Shown here piece by piece: positions 36,670 to 45,451 of a stretch of 64,000 bases of DNA. Positions within the stretch are counted from its first letter, which is position 1, and each line of letters begins with the position of its first letter. Under the pieces are notes generated by a model. The model did no database searches. It was not told where the DNA came from and saw only the letters and a program-made list of their open reading frames with translations. The stretch is from Pseudomonadota bacterium (GTDB lineage: Bacteria > Pseudomonadota > Alphaproteobacteria > Acetobacterales > Acetobacteraceae): the NCBI GenBank assembly GCA_021801255.1, contig JAJYYH010000001.1, positions 1 to 64,000 of the forward strand, written 5' to 3'. The position numbers and the translations under genes are program-made.

Positions 36670-36688
36670 CGGGACGCCCGACGTCCCG
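36670..36688 (+). promoter_or_regulatory. intercistronic hairpin after the binding-protein gene
   Basis: CGGGACG (36670-36676) pairs with CGTCCCG (36682-36688) around a five-base loop, in the 42-base gap between the binding-protein stop and the ATPase start. ABC operons often carry such a stem, which keeps the upstream mRNA more stable or attenuates read-through. Confidence 0.45.
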
Positions 36689-36703
36689 CGATTTTGTAAA
36701 TCC

Positions 36704-38200
36704 ATGAGCGAGCCTCTAATTAGTCTCTGCGGGGTGAGCAAGAGTTTCGGCGGCGTCCAGGCGCTCGCCGGGCTCTCGCTCACGCTCAGGCGGGGAGAGA
36801 TCCATTGCTTGGCGGGCGAGAATGGCTCGGGCAAATCGACGCTGATCAAGATCATTGCCGGCATCTACCGCCCGGACTCCGGCAGCGTGCTGATCGATGG
36901 CGAGACGGTCACGCAGCTCGATCCGATCACCGCCATCGCCCATGGCATTCAGGTGATCTATCAGGATTTTTCGCTATTCCCGACACTGACGGTCGCGGAA
37001 AACTTGGCTTTGCCGAGCGAAATCCACGCCGGGCGGCGGCTGGTGCGCTGGCGCCACGTGCATCAACTCGCGCGCGCCGCACTCGCGCGGCTGGGCATCG
37101 ATATCGACCTTGCCGCCAACGTCGAGGCGCTGAGCACCGCCGAGCGTCAGCTTGTCGCGATCGCGCGCGCTCTGATGTCGGCGCCTCGCCTTTTGGTCAT
37201 GGACGAGCCGACGACGACGCTCACCGGACGCGAGGTTGAGCGCCTGTTCGCCATCGTGCGTGATATCCAGCGCCAGGGCATTGCGGTACTTTTCGTCAGC
37301 CACAAAATCCGCGAGATGTTTGATATCAGCGAACGGATCACGGTTATTCGCAACGGTTGCGTGGTCGCCGCCGGGGCGATCGGGGAGTTCAACGAGGCGG
37401 CACTCGCCCGCGCGATGACCGGCCAGGAAATCACCGCCGAGGGCTATCGCTGGATGCCGCCCCCTGGCGCAAAGCCACGTCTTGAAATCCGTGGCCTCAC
37501 CGTGCCCGGCGAATTGCAAGGGATCGATCTCCGCGTGATGCCGGGCGAGATCATCGGCATCTCCGGCTTGCTCGGCTCGGGGCGCACCGAGCTGGCGCTG
37601 GCACTTTTCGGGCTGCGTCCCATCCATCAAGGCGAGATCCGCGTCGATGGCCGCGCCGCAGCGCTGCGCAGCGTCCAGCAGGCGGTTTCCGCTGGCATCA
37701 CCTATGTGCCCGAAGACCGGCTCACCGAGGGGTTGTTCCTCACCCAGACCATCAACCGCAACCTTCTCGCCGCCAGTTTCGAGGCGCTGAGCCGTTATTT
37801 TCTGATCGATTTCGCCCGCGCCCGGCGCGCGAGCGCCAACATGATCGCCGAGATGCAGATCACAACGCCGAGTGGCGAACGCCCGGTGATGGAGCTTTCA
37901 GGTGGCAACCAGCAACGCGTGGTAATCGGGCGCTGGCTGATGCGCGATGCCCGCGTGTTGATCCTCAACGGGCCCACCGTCGGCGTCGATGTCGGCTCCA
38001 AGGCCGGGATCCATCGGCGCATCCGCGACCTCGCGGAGAGCCGCGGCGTTGCTGTCCTGATGATCTCCGATGATCTGCCGGAGCTGGTGCAGAATTGCAA
38101 CCGCATTCTCATCCTGCATCGCGGGAAGATCGTGGAGGAGGTCATGGCTGAGGCCACTACCGAGGCCATTCTCAGTGAAATTCTCAAGGCCTTGTCATGA
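36704..38200 (+). CDS. sugar ABC transporter ATPase, RbsA-like double NBD
   Basis: 498 residues with two nucleotide-binding domains, as in RbsA. NBD1 is complete: Walker A GENGSGKS, Q-loop YQDFSLFP, signature LSTAERQLVAIARAL, Walker B LLVMDEPTTTL. NBD2 has GLLGSGRTEL and the signature LSGGNQQRVVIGRWL, but its Walker B reads VLILNGPTVGVD, with Asn422 and Gly423 where Asp-Glu are expected, so its catalytic glutamate is missing. The pump would rely on one working site. Its stop overlaps the first permease start by four bases. Confidence 0.92.
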   Translation: MSEPLISLCGVSKSFGGVQALAGLSLTLRRGEIHCLAGENGSGKSTLIKIIAGIYRPDSGSVLIDGETVTQLDPITAIAHGIQVIYQDFSLFPTLTVAENLALPSEIHAGRRLVRWRHVHQLARAALARLGIDIDLAANVEALSTAERQLVAIARALMSAPRLLVMDEPTTTLTGREVERLFAIVRDIQRQGIAVLFVSHKIREMFDISERITVIRNGCVVAAGAIGEFNEAALARAMTGQEITAEGYRWMPPPGAKPRLEIRGLTVPGELQGIDLRVMPGEIIGISGLLGSGRTELALALFGLRPIHQGEIRVDGRAAALRSVQQAVSAGITYVPEDRLTEGLFLTQTINRNLLAASFEALSRYFLIDFARARRASANMIAEMQITTPSGERPVMELSGGNQQRVVIGRWLMRDARVLILNGPTVGVDVGSKAGIHRRIRDLAESRGVAVLMISDDLPELVQNCNRILILHRGKIVEEVMAEATTEAILSEILKALS

Positions 38201-39180
38201 GTCTTTCTGTTCTCAGACGATCCGAGACGGTCATCGCCCTGGTGCTGCTCGCCGCCATGCTGCTCATCGGCCTGATTAACCCGGCATTCTGGAACCTCGC
38301 CAATCTCTTCAGCCTTGCGCGCAGCAATGTCGTCATCGGCATCATGGCGCTCGGCGTGCTCACCGTGATGATCTCAGGCGGGATCGATGTCTCCTTTCCC
38401 GCCTTCGCGGTCGCTGCGATGTATCTCACGGTTCGTGCGATGGTGGCGTGGGATTGGCAGGGCGTCGCCGGGCCCTTCGTCATGGCGACAGCGATCGGCC
38501 TTGCGCTCGGCCTGATCAATGCCGCCTTCGTCTATGGTCTGCGCATGATCCCGCTCATCGTCACACTCGGCACCGGCTCGCTGGTGCGTGGCTTTCTCCT
38601 CGGCGTCGTCGGCACCAGCCAGGTCAACATTGATCGCATGCCGAAATCGCTGATCGCATTTGGCAGCACCGAACTGACAAGCCTCAGCGATCCCGCCGGC
38701 GGGCATTTCGCCTTGTCAGCGATGCTGTTGATCTATCTCGCAATGGCGCTCCTGGTTCATTTTCTGCTCACCCATACGATGCTCGGGCGCGGCATCTATG
38801 CGCTGGGCAGCGATGGCGAAGCGGCGCGGCGCGTGGGGTTCGATCGGCGCCTCACGATTTTTGTTGTCTACGCGCTGGCCGGGGCGTTGGCGGGCTTCGC
38901 CGGCCTGCTCCACGGCGCGATGATCTGGCTTGCCAACCCACGTGATTTCAACGGCCTCGAACTCGACGTCATCGCCGCCGTGGTGTTGGGCGGGGCCAGT
39001 ATTTTCGGTGGCCGCGGCAGCGTGCTCGGCACCATGCTCGGCGTCTTCATGCTGGTCATGGTCTCCAATAGCCTGATCATCATGCACATCGCCACCACCT
39101 GGCAACGCGTGGTGGTTGGCTTTATCGTGATCATCGCAACCGCCGCGACCTCCTGGCGCGACCGGCGGCGCATCGCCTAG
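38197..39180 (+). CDS. sugar ABC transporter permease (RbsC-like), first
   Basis: 327 residues, mostly hydrophobic, with eight to ten membrane helices and the BPD_transp_2 signature: MALGVLTVMISGGIDVSFPA near residues 50-70, and ALAGALAGFAGLLHGAM before the C-terminal AVVLGGASIFGGRGSVLGT. This is the RbsC/AraH class of importer subunits. It is joined to the ATPase gene by an ATGA overlap and followed 11 bases later by a second, related permease, so the importer is probably a heterodimer. Confidence 0.92.
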   Translation: MSLSVLRRSETVIALVLLAAMLLIGLINPAFWNLANLFSLARSNVVIGIMALGVLTVMISGGIDVSFPAFAVAAMYLTVRAMVAWDWQGVAGPFVMATAIGLALGLINAAFVYGLRMIPLIVTLGTGSLVRGFLLGVVGTSQVNIDRMPKSLIAFGSTELTSLSDPAGGHFALSAMLLIYLAMALLVHFLLTHTMLGRGIYALGSDGEAARRVGFDRRLTIFVVYALAGALAGFAGLLHGAMIWLANPRDFNGLELDVIAAVVLGGASIFGGRGSVLGTMLGVFMLVMVSNSLIIMHIATTWQRVVVGFIVIIATAATSWRDRRRIA

Positions 39181-39191
39181 GAAGCAAGACC

Positions 39192-40184
39192 ATGCAATTC
39201 ACGATGCGGCGTCTTTTCGGGGCGGATAACAACCTGCTCCAGCTCGCGCTGCTCACACTCATGATTTTCGCGCTGATGACAGCGCTTGCGCCCGACAAAT
39301 TCCTCCGCCCCTACAATCTTCTGTCGATCACTTATGTCGCCCCCGAACTCGGACTGCTCTCGATCGCGATGATGGTTACGATGCTAAGCGGCGGGATCGA
39401 CTTGTCGGTGATCGGCATTGCCAATCTCTCGGGTATCCTGGCCGGGATTTTCTATCACGCTTATGCCGGAGCGCGCGGGCCGGAACTCACGGCGATGGCC
39501 CCGCTGTCCGTGCTGGGCGGCATCCTGATCGCGCTCGCGACCGGAGTGCTGGGCGGCGCCATCAACGGCGTTCTGATCGCGCGTCTCCGCATCACGCCGA
39601 TTCTGGCGACTATCGGCTCGGGACAGATCTTCACCGGCGCGGCCCTGGTGCTCACCGGCGGGCCAGCGATTGTCGGCTATCCCGATGGCTGGGGTTTTAT
39701 CGGCAATGGCGCGGTGTTCGGCATCGCCATGCCGCTCCTGGTTTTTCTGCTTTTAGCGGGCTTCGTCGCACTCCTGCTCACACGCACCGCGTTCGGCATC
39801 AATCTCGCGTTGATCGGCACCAACCCGAAAGCGGCAGTGTTTGCTGGATTGCGCCTCGTGCGAACGGTGTTCTTCTCCTATGTCCTGAGCGGCACGCTGG
39901 CGAGCGTCGCGGGCGTGATCCTTTCCGGGCGCACCAATGCGGCGAAATCGGATTATGGAGTCTCATATTTGTTGCAGGCGGTTTTGATCGCCGTTCTCGG
40001 CGGCAGCAATCCCGCCGGCGGGCGGGGCTCGGTTGCCGGCATCATCATGGCGCTGCTGGCGCTGATGCTGCTCTCAAGCGGGATGCAGTTGCTGCGATTT
40101 AGTAACTTCATGGTTGATCTGGTATGGGGTGCCTTTCTGCTCGCCTCGATCGCGCTGAACGCACTCCGCACCCGCGTGAGATGA
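39192..40184 (+). CDS. sugar ABC transporter permease (RbsC-like), second
   Basis: 330 residues and about ten membrane helices. The family signature reads IAMMVTMLSGGIDLSVIGIA and, near the end, AVLIAVLGGSNPAGGRGSVA. It is homologous to the first permease but clearly diverged, so the pair reflects an old duplication as in AI-2 or xylose-type importers with two permeases. It lies 11 bases after the first permease and 13 before the DUF4432 gene. Confidence 0.92.
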   Translation: MQFTMRRLFGADNNLLQLALLTLMIFALMTALAPDKFLRPYNLLSITYVAPELGLLSIAMMVTMLSGGIDLSVIGIANLSGILAGIFYHAYAGARGPELTAMAPLSVLGGILIALATGVLGGAINGVLIARLRITPILATIGSGQIFTGAALVLTGGPAIVGYPDGWGFIGNGAVFGIAMPLLVFLLLAGFVALLLTRTAFGINLALIGTNPKAAVFAGLRLVRTVFFSYVLSGTLASVAGVILSGRTNAAKSDYGVSYLLQAVLIAVLGGSNPAGGRGSVAGIIMALLALMLLSSGMQLLRFSNFMVDLVWGAFLLASIALNALRTRVR

Positions 40185-40197
40185 GAAAGAAATCGCC

Positions 40198-41283
40198 ATG
40201 GCCGAGGTAAGTGTCGCACTGCCGCGAACTCTGTTCGGCGAGGCGGAAGCGCCGTTTCTTTCCTGGGGCGATTTGCGCGCCTCGCTCTTCCGCTATGCGA
40301 GTGGCGTCGACGCGGTGCGGCTCGCCAATCAACGTGGCGATGTTGTTGTCCTGCCTTTTCTCGGGCAGATGATCTGGAGCGCATGCTTCGATGGCGTCGA
40401 GCTTGCGATGCGCGGGATGTTTCCGATGCCGCGCCCCGCCGCCACCATCATCGGCACCTATGGCTGTTTTGCTTTTCACAGCGGGTTGCTGCGCAACGGC
40501 GTGCCGGGGCCCGAGGACGACCATCCCGTGCATGGCGAATTTCCCTGCCTTGCGATGGATCGCGCGATGCTTATCGCTGGGGAGGATGACGAGGGAAAAT
40601 ATCTCAGCCTCGTCAGTGAGGTTGACTATGCGCAAGGTTTTGGGGCCCATTATCGTGCGAGCCCGCGTGTTACGCTGCGCGCTGGGACGCTTTTCGACAT
40701 CGCCATGAATGTTGAAAATCTTTCTTTCCGGCCAATGGATCTGATGTATATGTGCCACATCAATTTCGCCTTTGTGCCAGGCGGGCGTATCGAACAGCCG
40801 CTTCCCTTCACGCCCGAGGCCACCGTCGTCCGCCAGGCAGTGCCAGCGCATGTCCACCCCGATCCCGCCTATCTCGCGCAGATCGCAGCACTGGCTGCGC
40901 ATCCCGAGCGTATGGCGGTGCTCGATGAATCGGGCGCCTACGATCCGGAGCAGGTTTTTTATCTGCGCGGGCTGAGAACCGACGGCCGGGGCGTGACCCA
41001 TCTCATGCTGCGTCGGCCGGAGCGCGATGCTTTCGCGATCGGCTACAAGCCACACGACTTTCCCAAGACCGTGCGCTGGATTCTCGAAAATCCCGATCAG
41101 GCGGTCGCGGCCTTCGCGCTGCCCGCGACCTGCGAGCCGGAAGGCTATGCCGCTGAGCGGCGCAAGGGCAATATCCGTGCTCTCGCCCCTGGCGAGACGG
41201 CACGGTTCGAGGTGCGCACGGGCTATCTCGCCGCGCCGCAAGCCGCGGCGCTGGCGCGCAAAATCGCCGCATTGGGTCGGTAG
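40198..41283 (+). CDS. DUF4432 family protein, aldose-mutarotase-like
   Basis: 361 residues without signal peptide or membrane helix. The sequence fits the DUF4432 group of the galactose-mutarotase-like beta-sandwich superfamily: VVVLPFLGQMIWSACFDG near the start, GTYGCFAFHSGLLRNG, a conserved His in HPVHGEFPC, and the C-terminal IGYKPHDFPKTVRW and EVRTGYL strands. Members often sit in sugar-utilisation operons, so conversion between anomers of imported deoxyribose is a reasonable inference. It lies between the permeases and the deoxyribokinase with gaps of 12-13 bases. Confidence 0.8.
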   Translation: MAEVSVALPRTLFGEAEAPFLSWGDLRASLFRYASGVDAVRLANQRGDVVVLPFLGQMIWSACFDGVELAMRGMFPMPRPAATIIGTYGCFAFHSGLLRNGVPGPEDDHPVHGEFPCLAMDRAMLIAGEDDEGKYLSLVSEVDYAQGFGAHYRASPRVTLRAGTLFDIAMNVENLSFRPMDLMYMCHINFAFVPGGRIEQPLPFTPEATVVRQAVPAHVHPDPAYLAQIAALAAHPERMAVLDESGAYDPEQVFYLRGLRTDGRGVTHLMLRRPERDAFAIGYKPHDFPKTVRWILENPDQAVAAFALPATCEPEGYAAERRKGNIRALAPGETARFEVRTGYLAAPQAAALARKIAALGR

Positions 41284-41295
41284 GAGAACATAGCC

Positions 41296-42219
41296 ATGGT
41301 GGGGCGGGTCGGCGTCATCGGCAGTTGCATGATGGATCTCGTCACTTATGTCGAACGCATGCCCGAAGCCGGCGAGACGCTGGTGGCACCGCGTTTCGCA
41401 ATGGGTTTCGGCGGCAAGGGCGCCAACCAAGCGGTCGCGGCGGCGCTGCTCGGCAGCGAGGTCATGATGGTTGCGAAAATCGGCGGCGATCCTTTTGGCG
41501 AGAGCACGGCTGCGAATTTTCGTGCCCATCGCATTGACTGCCGTTTCGTCGAGAAAGTTGCCGGGGTCTCGAATGGGGTTGCGCCGATTTTTGTCGAGCC
41601 GAGCGGCGAAAACCGCATTCTTATCATCAAGGGCGCCAATGATCATCTTCGCCCCGCCGATATCGACCGAGCGGAAGCGGATCTTGTCGCCTGCGACCTC
41701 ATTCTTCTGCAACTCGAAATCCCCCTCGAGACGATCTATCACGCGGTTGCGCTGGCGGCGCGCGCCGGCCGGGCAGTGTTGCTGAACCCCGCACCCGCCA
41801 ACCCGGCGCTCGATCTTGCGCGCCTGCGGGGTGTCACGTTTCTGGTGCCCAATCAGAGCGAATTGCGAATTCTGACCAATCGGCCGACCGAGACGCCGGC
41901 GCAAGCGGAAGCTGCGGCGCGCATGTTGCTCGCCTCCGGGATCGGCCATGTGATCGTGACGCTCGGCGCGGCGGGCGCGCTCTGGGTTTCAGCGTCCGGC
42001 ACGAAACCCATCCCCGCGGTCGCGGTAGCCGCCGTCGATACCACCGGCGCGGGGGACGCGTTCATCGGCAGTTTCGCGCATTACTATGCGCGGTCGCGCG
42101 ACATCGCCGAATCCCTGCGCTGGGCCTCGCGTTATGCCGCCGATGCCATCACCCGGCCGGGCACGCAGAAAAGTTTCGCCGATGCCGCACGCTTCGCCGC
42201 GTTCTGCGCCGGCCTTTGA
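41296..42219 (+). CDS. deoK: deoxyribokinase (PfkB family)
   Basis: 307 residues, a ribokinase-type sugar kinase. Both PfkB signatures are present: GFGGKGANQAVAAALLGS, and DTTGAGDAFIGSFAHYY with the catalytic Asp. Several stretches agree with the enterobacterial deoxyribokinase as I remember it rather than with ribokinase: VIGSCMMDLVTYVERMP, GVAPIFVEPSGENRILIIKG and LQLEIPLETIYHAVALA. It would phosphorylate 2-deoxyribose to the 5-phosphate that DeoC cleaves. It is last in the operon. If the assignment is wrong it is a ribokinase. Confidence 0.85.
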   Translation: MVGRVGVIGSCMMDLVTYVERMPEAGETLVAPRFAMGFGGKGANQAVAAALLGSEVMMVAKIGGDPFGESTAANFRAHRIDCRFVEKVAGVSNGVAPIFVEPSGENRILIIKGANDHLRPADIDRAEADLVACDLILLQLEIPLETIYHAVALAARAGRAVLLNPAPANPALDLARLRGVTFLVPNQSELRILTNRPTETPAQAEAAARMLLASGIGHVIVTLGAAGALWVSASGTKPIPAVAVAAVDTTGAGDAFIGSFAHYYARSRDIAESLRWASRYAADAITRPGTQKSFADAARFAAFCAGL

Positions 42220-42319
42220 GCCTCGCCTCCCCGGCGCTGCCTTGCGGCGTTTGGAAAAAAATCTTCTCTGGTGACCGCCGGTATTTACCCGCGGGCCGAA
42301 ATCGCGCCATGAACCAGGG

Positions 42320-43573
42320 ATGAACGATCCCACGCGCGAGGCTGCCTTCGCCCTGCTGGTTGCTGTGCTGGAGCGGCGCGAAACCCTGACCTCGGCGCTT
42401 GACGCGCTGCCGGCAATCCCCGCGCGTGACCGCGCCGCCGCCCATCTGCTGGCAGCCACCGTGCTGCGCCGGCTCGGCACGATCGATGCCGCCCTGGAGC
42501 CACTGCTGCGCAAGGCCCCGCCGCAGCCGGTGCGCCAGATTCTGCGCCTCGGCGCGGCGGCTCTGCTGTTTCTCGCGACCCCGCCGCACGCCGCCGTCTC
42601 GACCGCGGTGGCGCAGGCCCGCCGGCGTGAGCTGGCGCCGTTTGCCGGGCTGGTCAATGCCGTGCTGCGCCGGCTGGCGACGTTCGGCGCGGAAGCGCTC
42701 GCGGGACTGGATGAGCCGCGCCTCGACACACCGCCCTGGCTCTGGGCGAGCTGGGGGCCGGCGGCGCGGGCCATTGCCGTCGCGCATCAAACCGAGGCGC
42801 CGCTCGATCTTACGCTGCTGCCCGGCCGCACGGCGCCACCGGGAGGCGTCATGCTGCCCTCCGGCACTCTCCGGTTCCCCCCCGGCACCGCGCCCACCGC
42901 GTTGGCGGGCTTCGCGGCGGGAAATTTTTTTGTCCAGGACGCCGCGGCGGCGCTGATCGTGCAGCTTTTTGGCCCCCTTGAGGGAGCGGAAGTGGTCGAT
43001 CTCTGCGCCGCTCCTGGCGGCAAGACGGCGCAGTTGGTGCTGGCCGGGGCGCGGGTGACGGCGCTTGAGCGAGTGGCGGAGCGGCAGGCGCGGCTGGCCT
43101 GCAACCTCGCCCGGCTCGGCCTGGCCGTCACCCTGGTGCGGGCTGATGCCAACGCCTGGGGAGACGAGATCGCGCCCGCTCGCCCGTGCTTCGATGCCGT
43201 GCTGCTCGATGCGCCGTGCAGTGCCACGGGCACCATCCGCCGCCACCCCGAGATCGCCCATCTCCGTCGGCCCCAGGATCTCCGCGCCCTCACCGCCGCG
43301 CAGGACCGGCTGCTCGCCACCGCCTGCCGCCTGCTGCGCCCCGGTGGGCGGCTGATTTATGCGGTCTGTTCCCTGCAACCAGAGGAAGGTCCGGCGCGGG
43401 TCGCCGCCGCCCTCGAACGCCTGCCGCTCCGCCGCGCCCCGCTCGCCGCCGCCGATCTCCCCTTTCTCCCCGAGGCGCTCGATGCCGCGGGCGACCTTCG
43501 CACCCATCCGGGGATCTGGGCGGAGCGCGGTGGCATGGATGGATTCTTTGCGGCGCGGCTGATCCGTTTATGA
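42320..43573 (+). CDS. rsmB: 16S rRNA (cytosine-967-C5)-methyltransferase
   Basis: 417 residues. The N-terminal NusB-like RNA-binding domain (residues about 1-135) is followed by a SAM-dependent methylase: VVDLCAAPGGKTAQLVLAGA for SAM, DAVLLDAPCSATGTIRRHPE with the first cysteine of the PCS motif, and LIYAVCSLQPEEG with the second catalytic cysteine. It modifies C967 of 16S rRNA. The ATG at 42320 follows AGGG. The next gene is the heparinase-like gene, a conserved pairing; the purH that commonly follows is not here. Confidence 0.93.
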   Translation: MNDPTREAAFALLVAVLERRETLTSALDALPAIPARDRAAAHLLAATVLRRLGTIDAALEPLLRKAPPQPVRQILRLGAAALLFLATPPHAAVSTAVAQARRRELAPFAGLVNAVLRRLATFGAEALAGLDEPRLDTPPWLWASWGPAARAIAVAHQTEAPLDLTLLPGRTAPPGGVMLPSGTLRFPPGTAPTALAGFAAGNFFVQDAAAALIVQLFGPLEGAEVVDLCAAPGGKTAQLVLAGARVTALERVAERQARLACNLARLGLAVTLVRADANAWGDEIAPARPCFDAVLLDAPCSATGTIRRHPEIAHLRRPQDLRALTAAQDRLLATACRLLRPGGRLIYAVCSLQPEEGPARVAAALERLPLRRAPLAAADLPFLPEALDAAGDLRTHPGIWAERGGMDGFFAARLIRL

Positions 43574-43669
43574 TAGGCGGGTGAACATGTTCCTTGTCGC
43601 GGCCTACTGCCGCCTCCTGTCCCCCCCGCGCCCGCCCGCCCGCACCGCGGCGCGCGCCGTGATCACCCG

Positions 43670-45271
43670 ATGAGCGGCTTCGATCCGCGCCGCTGGCTGC
43701 GCGACGTGCGGCGCGTGGCGGCGCGCCTGCCCTCGCTCCGTCCCGGCCGGGTGCCGGACGCACCCGCTTTGCCGGTGCGCGACCCGTGGCCAGGGGATGC
43801 CGGGCGCGGGGCGCGGCTGCTCAAGGGGGAGCTGGGCTGGCAAGGTGCGGCGCGGCCGCTGCGGGCCGAGAGTTGGGCAGAAAGAGCCGGCAGCGAGGAG
43901 CTGCGCGGCGAGGCGCTCGGCTTCACCTGGCTCCGTGATCTGCGCGCCTTGGGAACCGATTCGGCGCGGCTCCGCGCCCGCGCCCTGATCGCCGCCTTTA
44001 TCGAAACCGCTGAGCTTGACCCCCTCTCCCGCCGCCCCGACATCGCCGGCGCGCGCATCGCGGCCTGGCTCGGACACTATGATTTCTTTGCCGCCAGCGC
44101 CGATGATCCGTTCCGTCAGCACCTGATGGGCCGGCTGCTCGCCGATGCCCGCGCGCTCGCCGCCGAGCTGCCCGCCGAGCAGATCGATGGGCGGGCGCTG
44201 ACCGCGCTCAAGGGGCTGGTCGCCGCCTCCGTCGCACTGCCCGAACCGCTCGGTTTTCTCTCCCGCGCGCTCCGCTTCCTGCCGGGGGAAATCGGCCGCC
44301 AGGTGCTCGGCGATGGCTGCCATGTCGAGCGCAGTCCGGCCGCGCAGCTCAAGGCGCTGCAAGACCTCACCGAAATCCGCGCCCTGTTGCAGGCGGCGCA
44401 GGCCCCGCCGCCGGCGGCGCTGACGGTGGCGATCGAGCGGCTGGCGGTGGGGTTGCGCACGCTTCGTCACGGCGATGGCGGGTTGGCCCTTTTTAACGGC
44501 GCGCGCGAGGGCAATGCCGCACTCACCGACCTTGTACTCACTCAGGCCGGGCGCGCGGGGCGGCCGATGAACGCACTCTATGACGGCGGCTTTCACCGCA
44601 TGCAGGCCGGGCGCGGCACGGTCATCCTCGATGGCGGCGCGCCGCCCGCTCCTGGGCTCGACCGCCGCGCCCATGCCGGCACGCTGGCCTTCGAATTCTC
44701 CCTCGCGCGCGAGCGGCTGATCGTCAATTGCGGCGGCGCGCCAGCGAGCGGCGCGGAATGGCGCGATGCCGCGCGCGCCACCGCGGCGCACTCCACCCTG
44801 GTCATCGCCGATACCAATTCCTCCGAACTGCGCCCCGAGGGGCTCGGCCGGCGCCCGACACAGGTTGAGGTGCAGCGCCAGGAGGCGAATGGCGCGCACT
44901 GGCTGGAGGCGAGCCATGACGGCTGGCGCCGCCCGTTCGGCGCGCTCCATCGCCGCCGCCTCTATCTCGCCGAAAGCGGCGAGGATCTGCGCGGCGAGGA
45001 TGCCGTTGAGGCGCCGACCCCGCAGCCTTTCGCCGTCCGTTTCCATCTCCACCCCGCCGTTGATGCCAGCCGCCAGCAGGACGGCGAGGCGATGCTACTG
45101 CGCCTGCCCGGCGGCAGTTTTTGGCGGCTACGCGCCGAGGGCGTGCGGCTCGGGCTCGAGGAAAGCATCTATCTCGGTGCCGAGGAGCCACGACGCTCCG
45201 AACAGGTGGTGCTGAGCGGCGCCGCCGATGGCCCGCAACTGGTGAAATGGGCGATTACCAAGGTGGGATGA
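43670..45271 (+). CDS. heparinase II/III family protein
   Basis: 533 residues. The N-terminal alpha/alpha toroid (residues about 50-290) and a beta-sandwich C-terminus match the heparinase II/III family: LGDGCHVERSPAAQLKALQDL, YDGGFHRMQAGRGTVILDGG and AHAGTLAFEFSLARERLIVNC, with AHSTLVIADTNSSEL. Polysaccharide lyases of this fold cut uronic-acid polymers. In alphaproteobacteria this gene regularly follows rsmB although its substrate there is not established. There is no signal peptide, so a cytoplasmic or non-classical location is suggested. The tail of the protein has the usual KWAITKVG end. Confidence 0.88.
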   Translation: MSGFDPRRWLRDVRRVAARLPSLRPGRVPDAPALPVRDPWPGDAGRGARLLKGELGWQGAARPLRAESWAERAGSEELRGEALGFTWLRDLRALGTDSARLRARALIAAFIETAELDPLSRRPDIAGARIAAWLGHYDFFAASADDPFRQHLMGRLLADARALAAELPAEQIDGRALTALKGLVAASVALPEPLGFLSRALRFLPGEIGRQVLGDGCHVERSPAAQLKALQDLTEIRALLQAAQAPPPAALTVAIERLAVGLRTLRHGDGGLALFNGAREGNAALTDLVLTQAGRAGRPMNALYDGGFHRMQAGRGTVILDGGAPPAPGLDRRAHAGTLAFEFSLARERLIVNCGGAPASGAEWRDAARATAAHSTLVIADTNSSELRPEGLGRRPTQVEVQRQEANGAHWLEASHDGWRRPFGALHRRRLYLAESGEDLRGEDAVEAPTPQPFAVRFHLHPAVDASRQQDGEAMLLRLPGGSFWRLRAEGVRLGLEESIYLGAEEPRRSEQVVLSGAADGPQLVKWAITKVG

Positions 45272-45422
45272 GCTGGCGCTGACCGCGTGGGCGCGGGGTC
45301 GATTCGGGTGGGCGTTGGTGCGGTGATATACTGGCGATTATATTTGCGCTGAGCCGTTCTCAAATAAACTCCGCGACAATGGGGATGGGTGAACCCTGTC
45401 CGACTCGTGCACAACGCTCATC

Positions 45423-45439
45423 CAGGGGCAAAACCCCTG
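45423..45439 (-). terminator. short hairpin after the second acyl-CoA dehydrogenase
   Basis: CAGGGG and CCCCTG form a 6-bp stem with a five-base A/T-rich loop, 13 bases beyond the stop of the minus-strand acyl-CoA dehydrogenase, in the convergent gap with the heparinase-family gene. It is a weak candidate terminator without U-run. Confidence 0.35.
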
Positions 45440-45451
45440 ACCTTCCGCCGA

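Noticed and set aside
40108-41949. A 613-codon minus-strand frame opposite the DUF4432 and kinase genes
   Set aside because: The plus-strand genes carry clear motifs and ribosome sites. The antisense frame has none.
45272-45451. A small gene in the convergent gap
   Set aside because: The open frames there are extensions of shadows and lack ribosome sites; only a short hairpin is seen.
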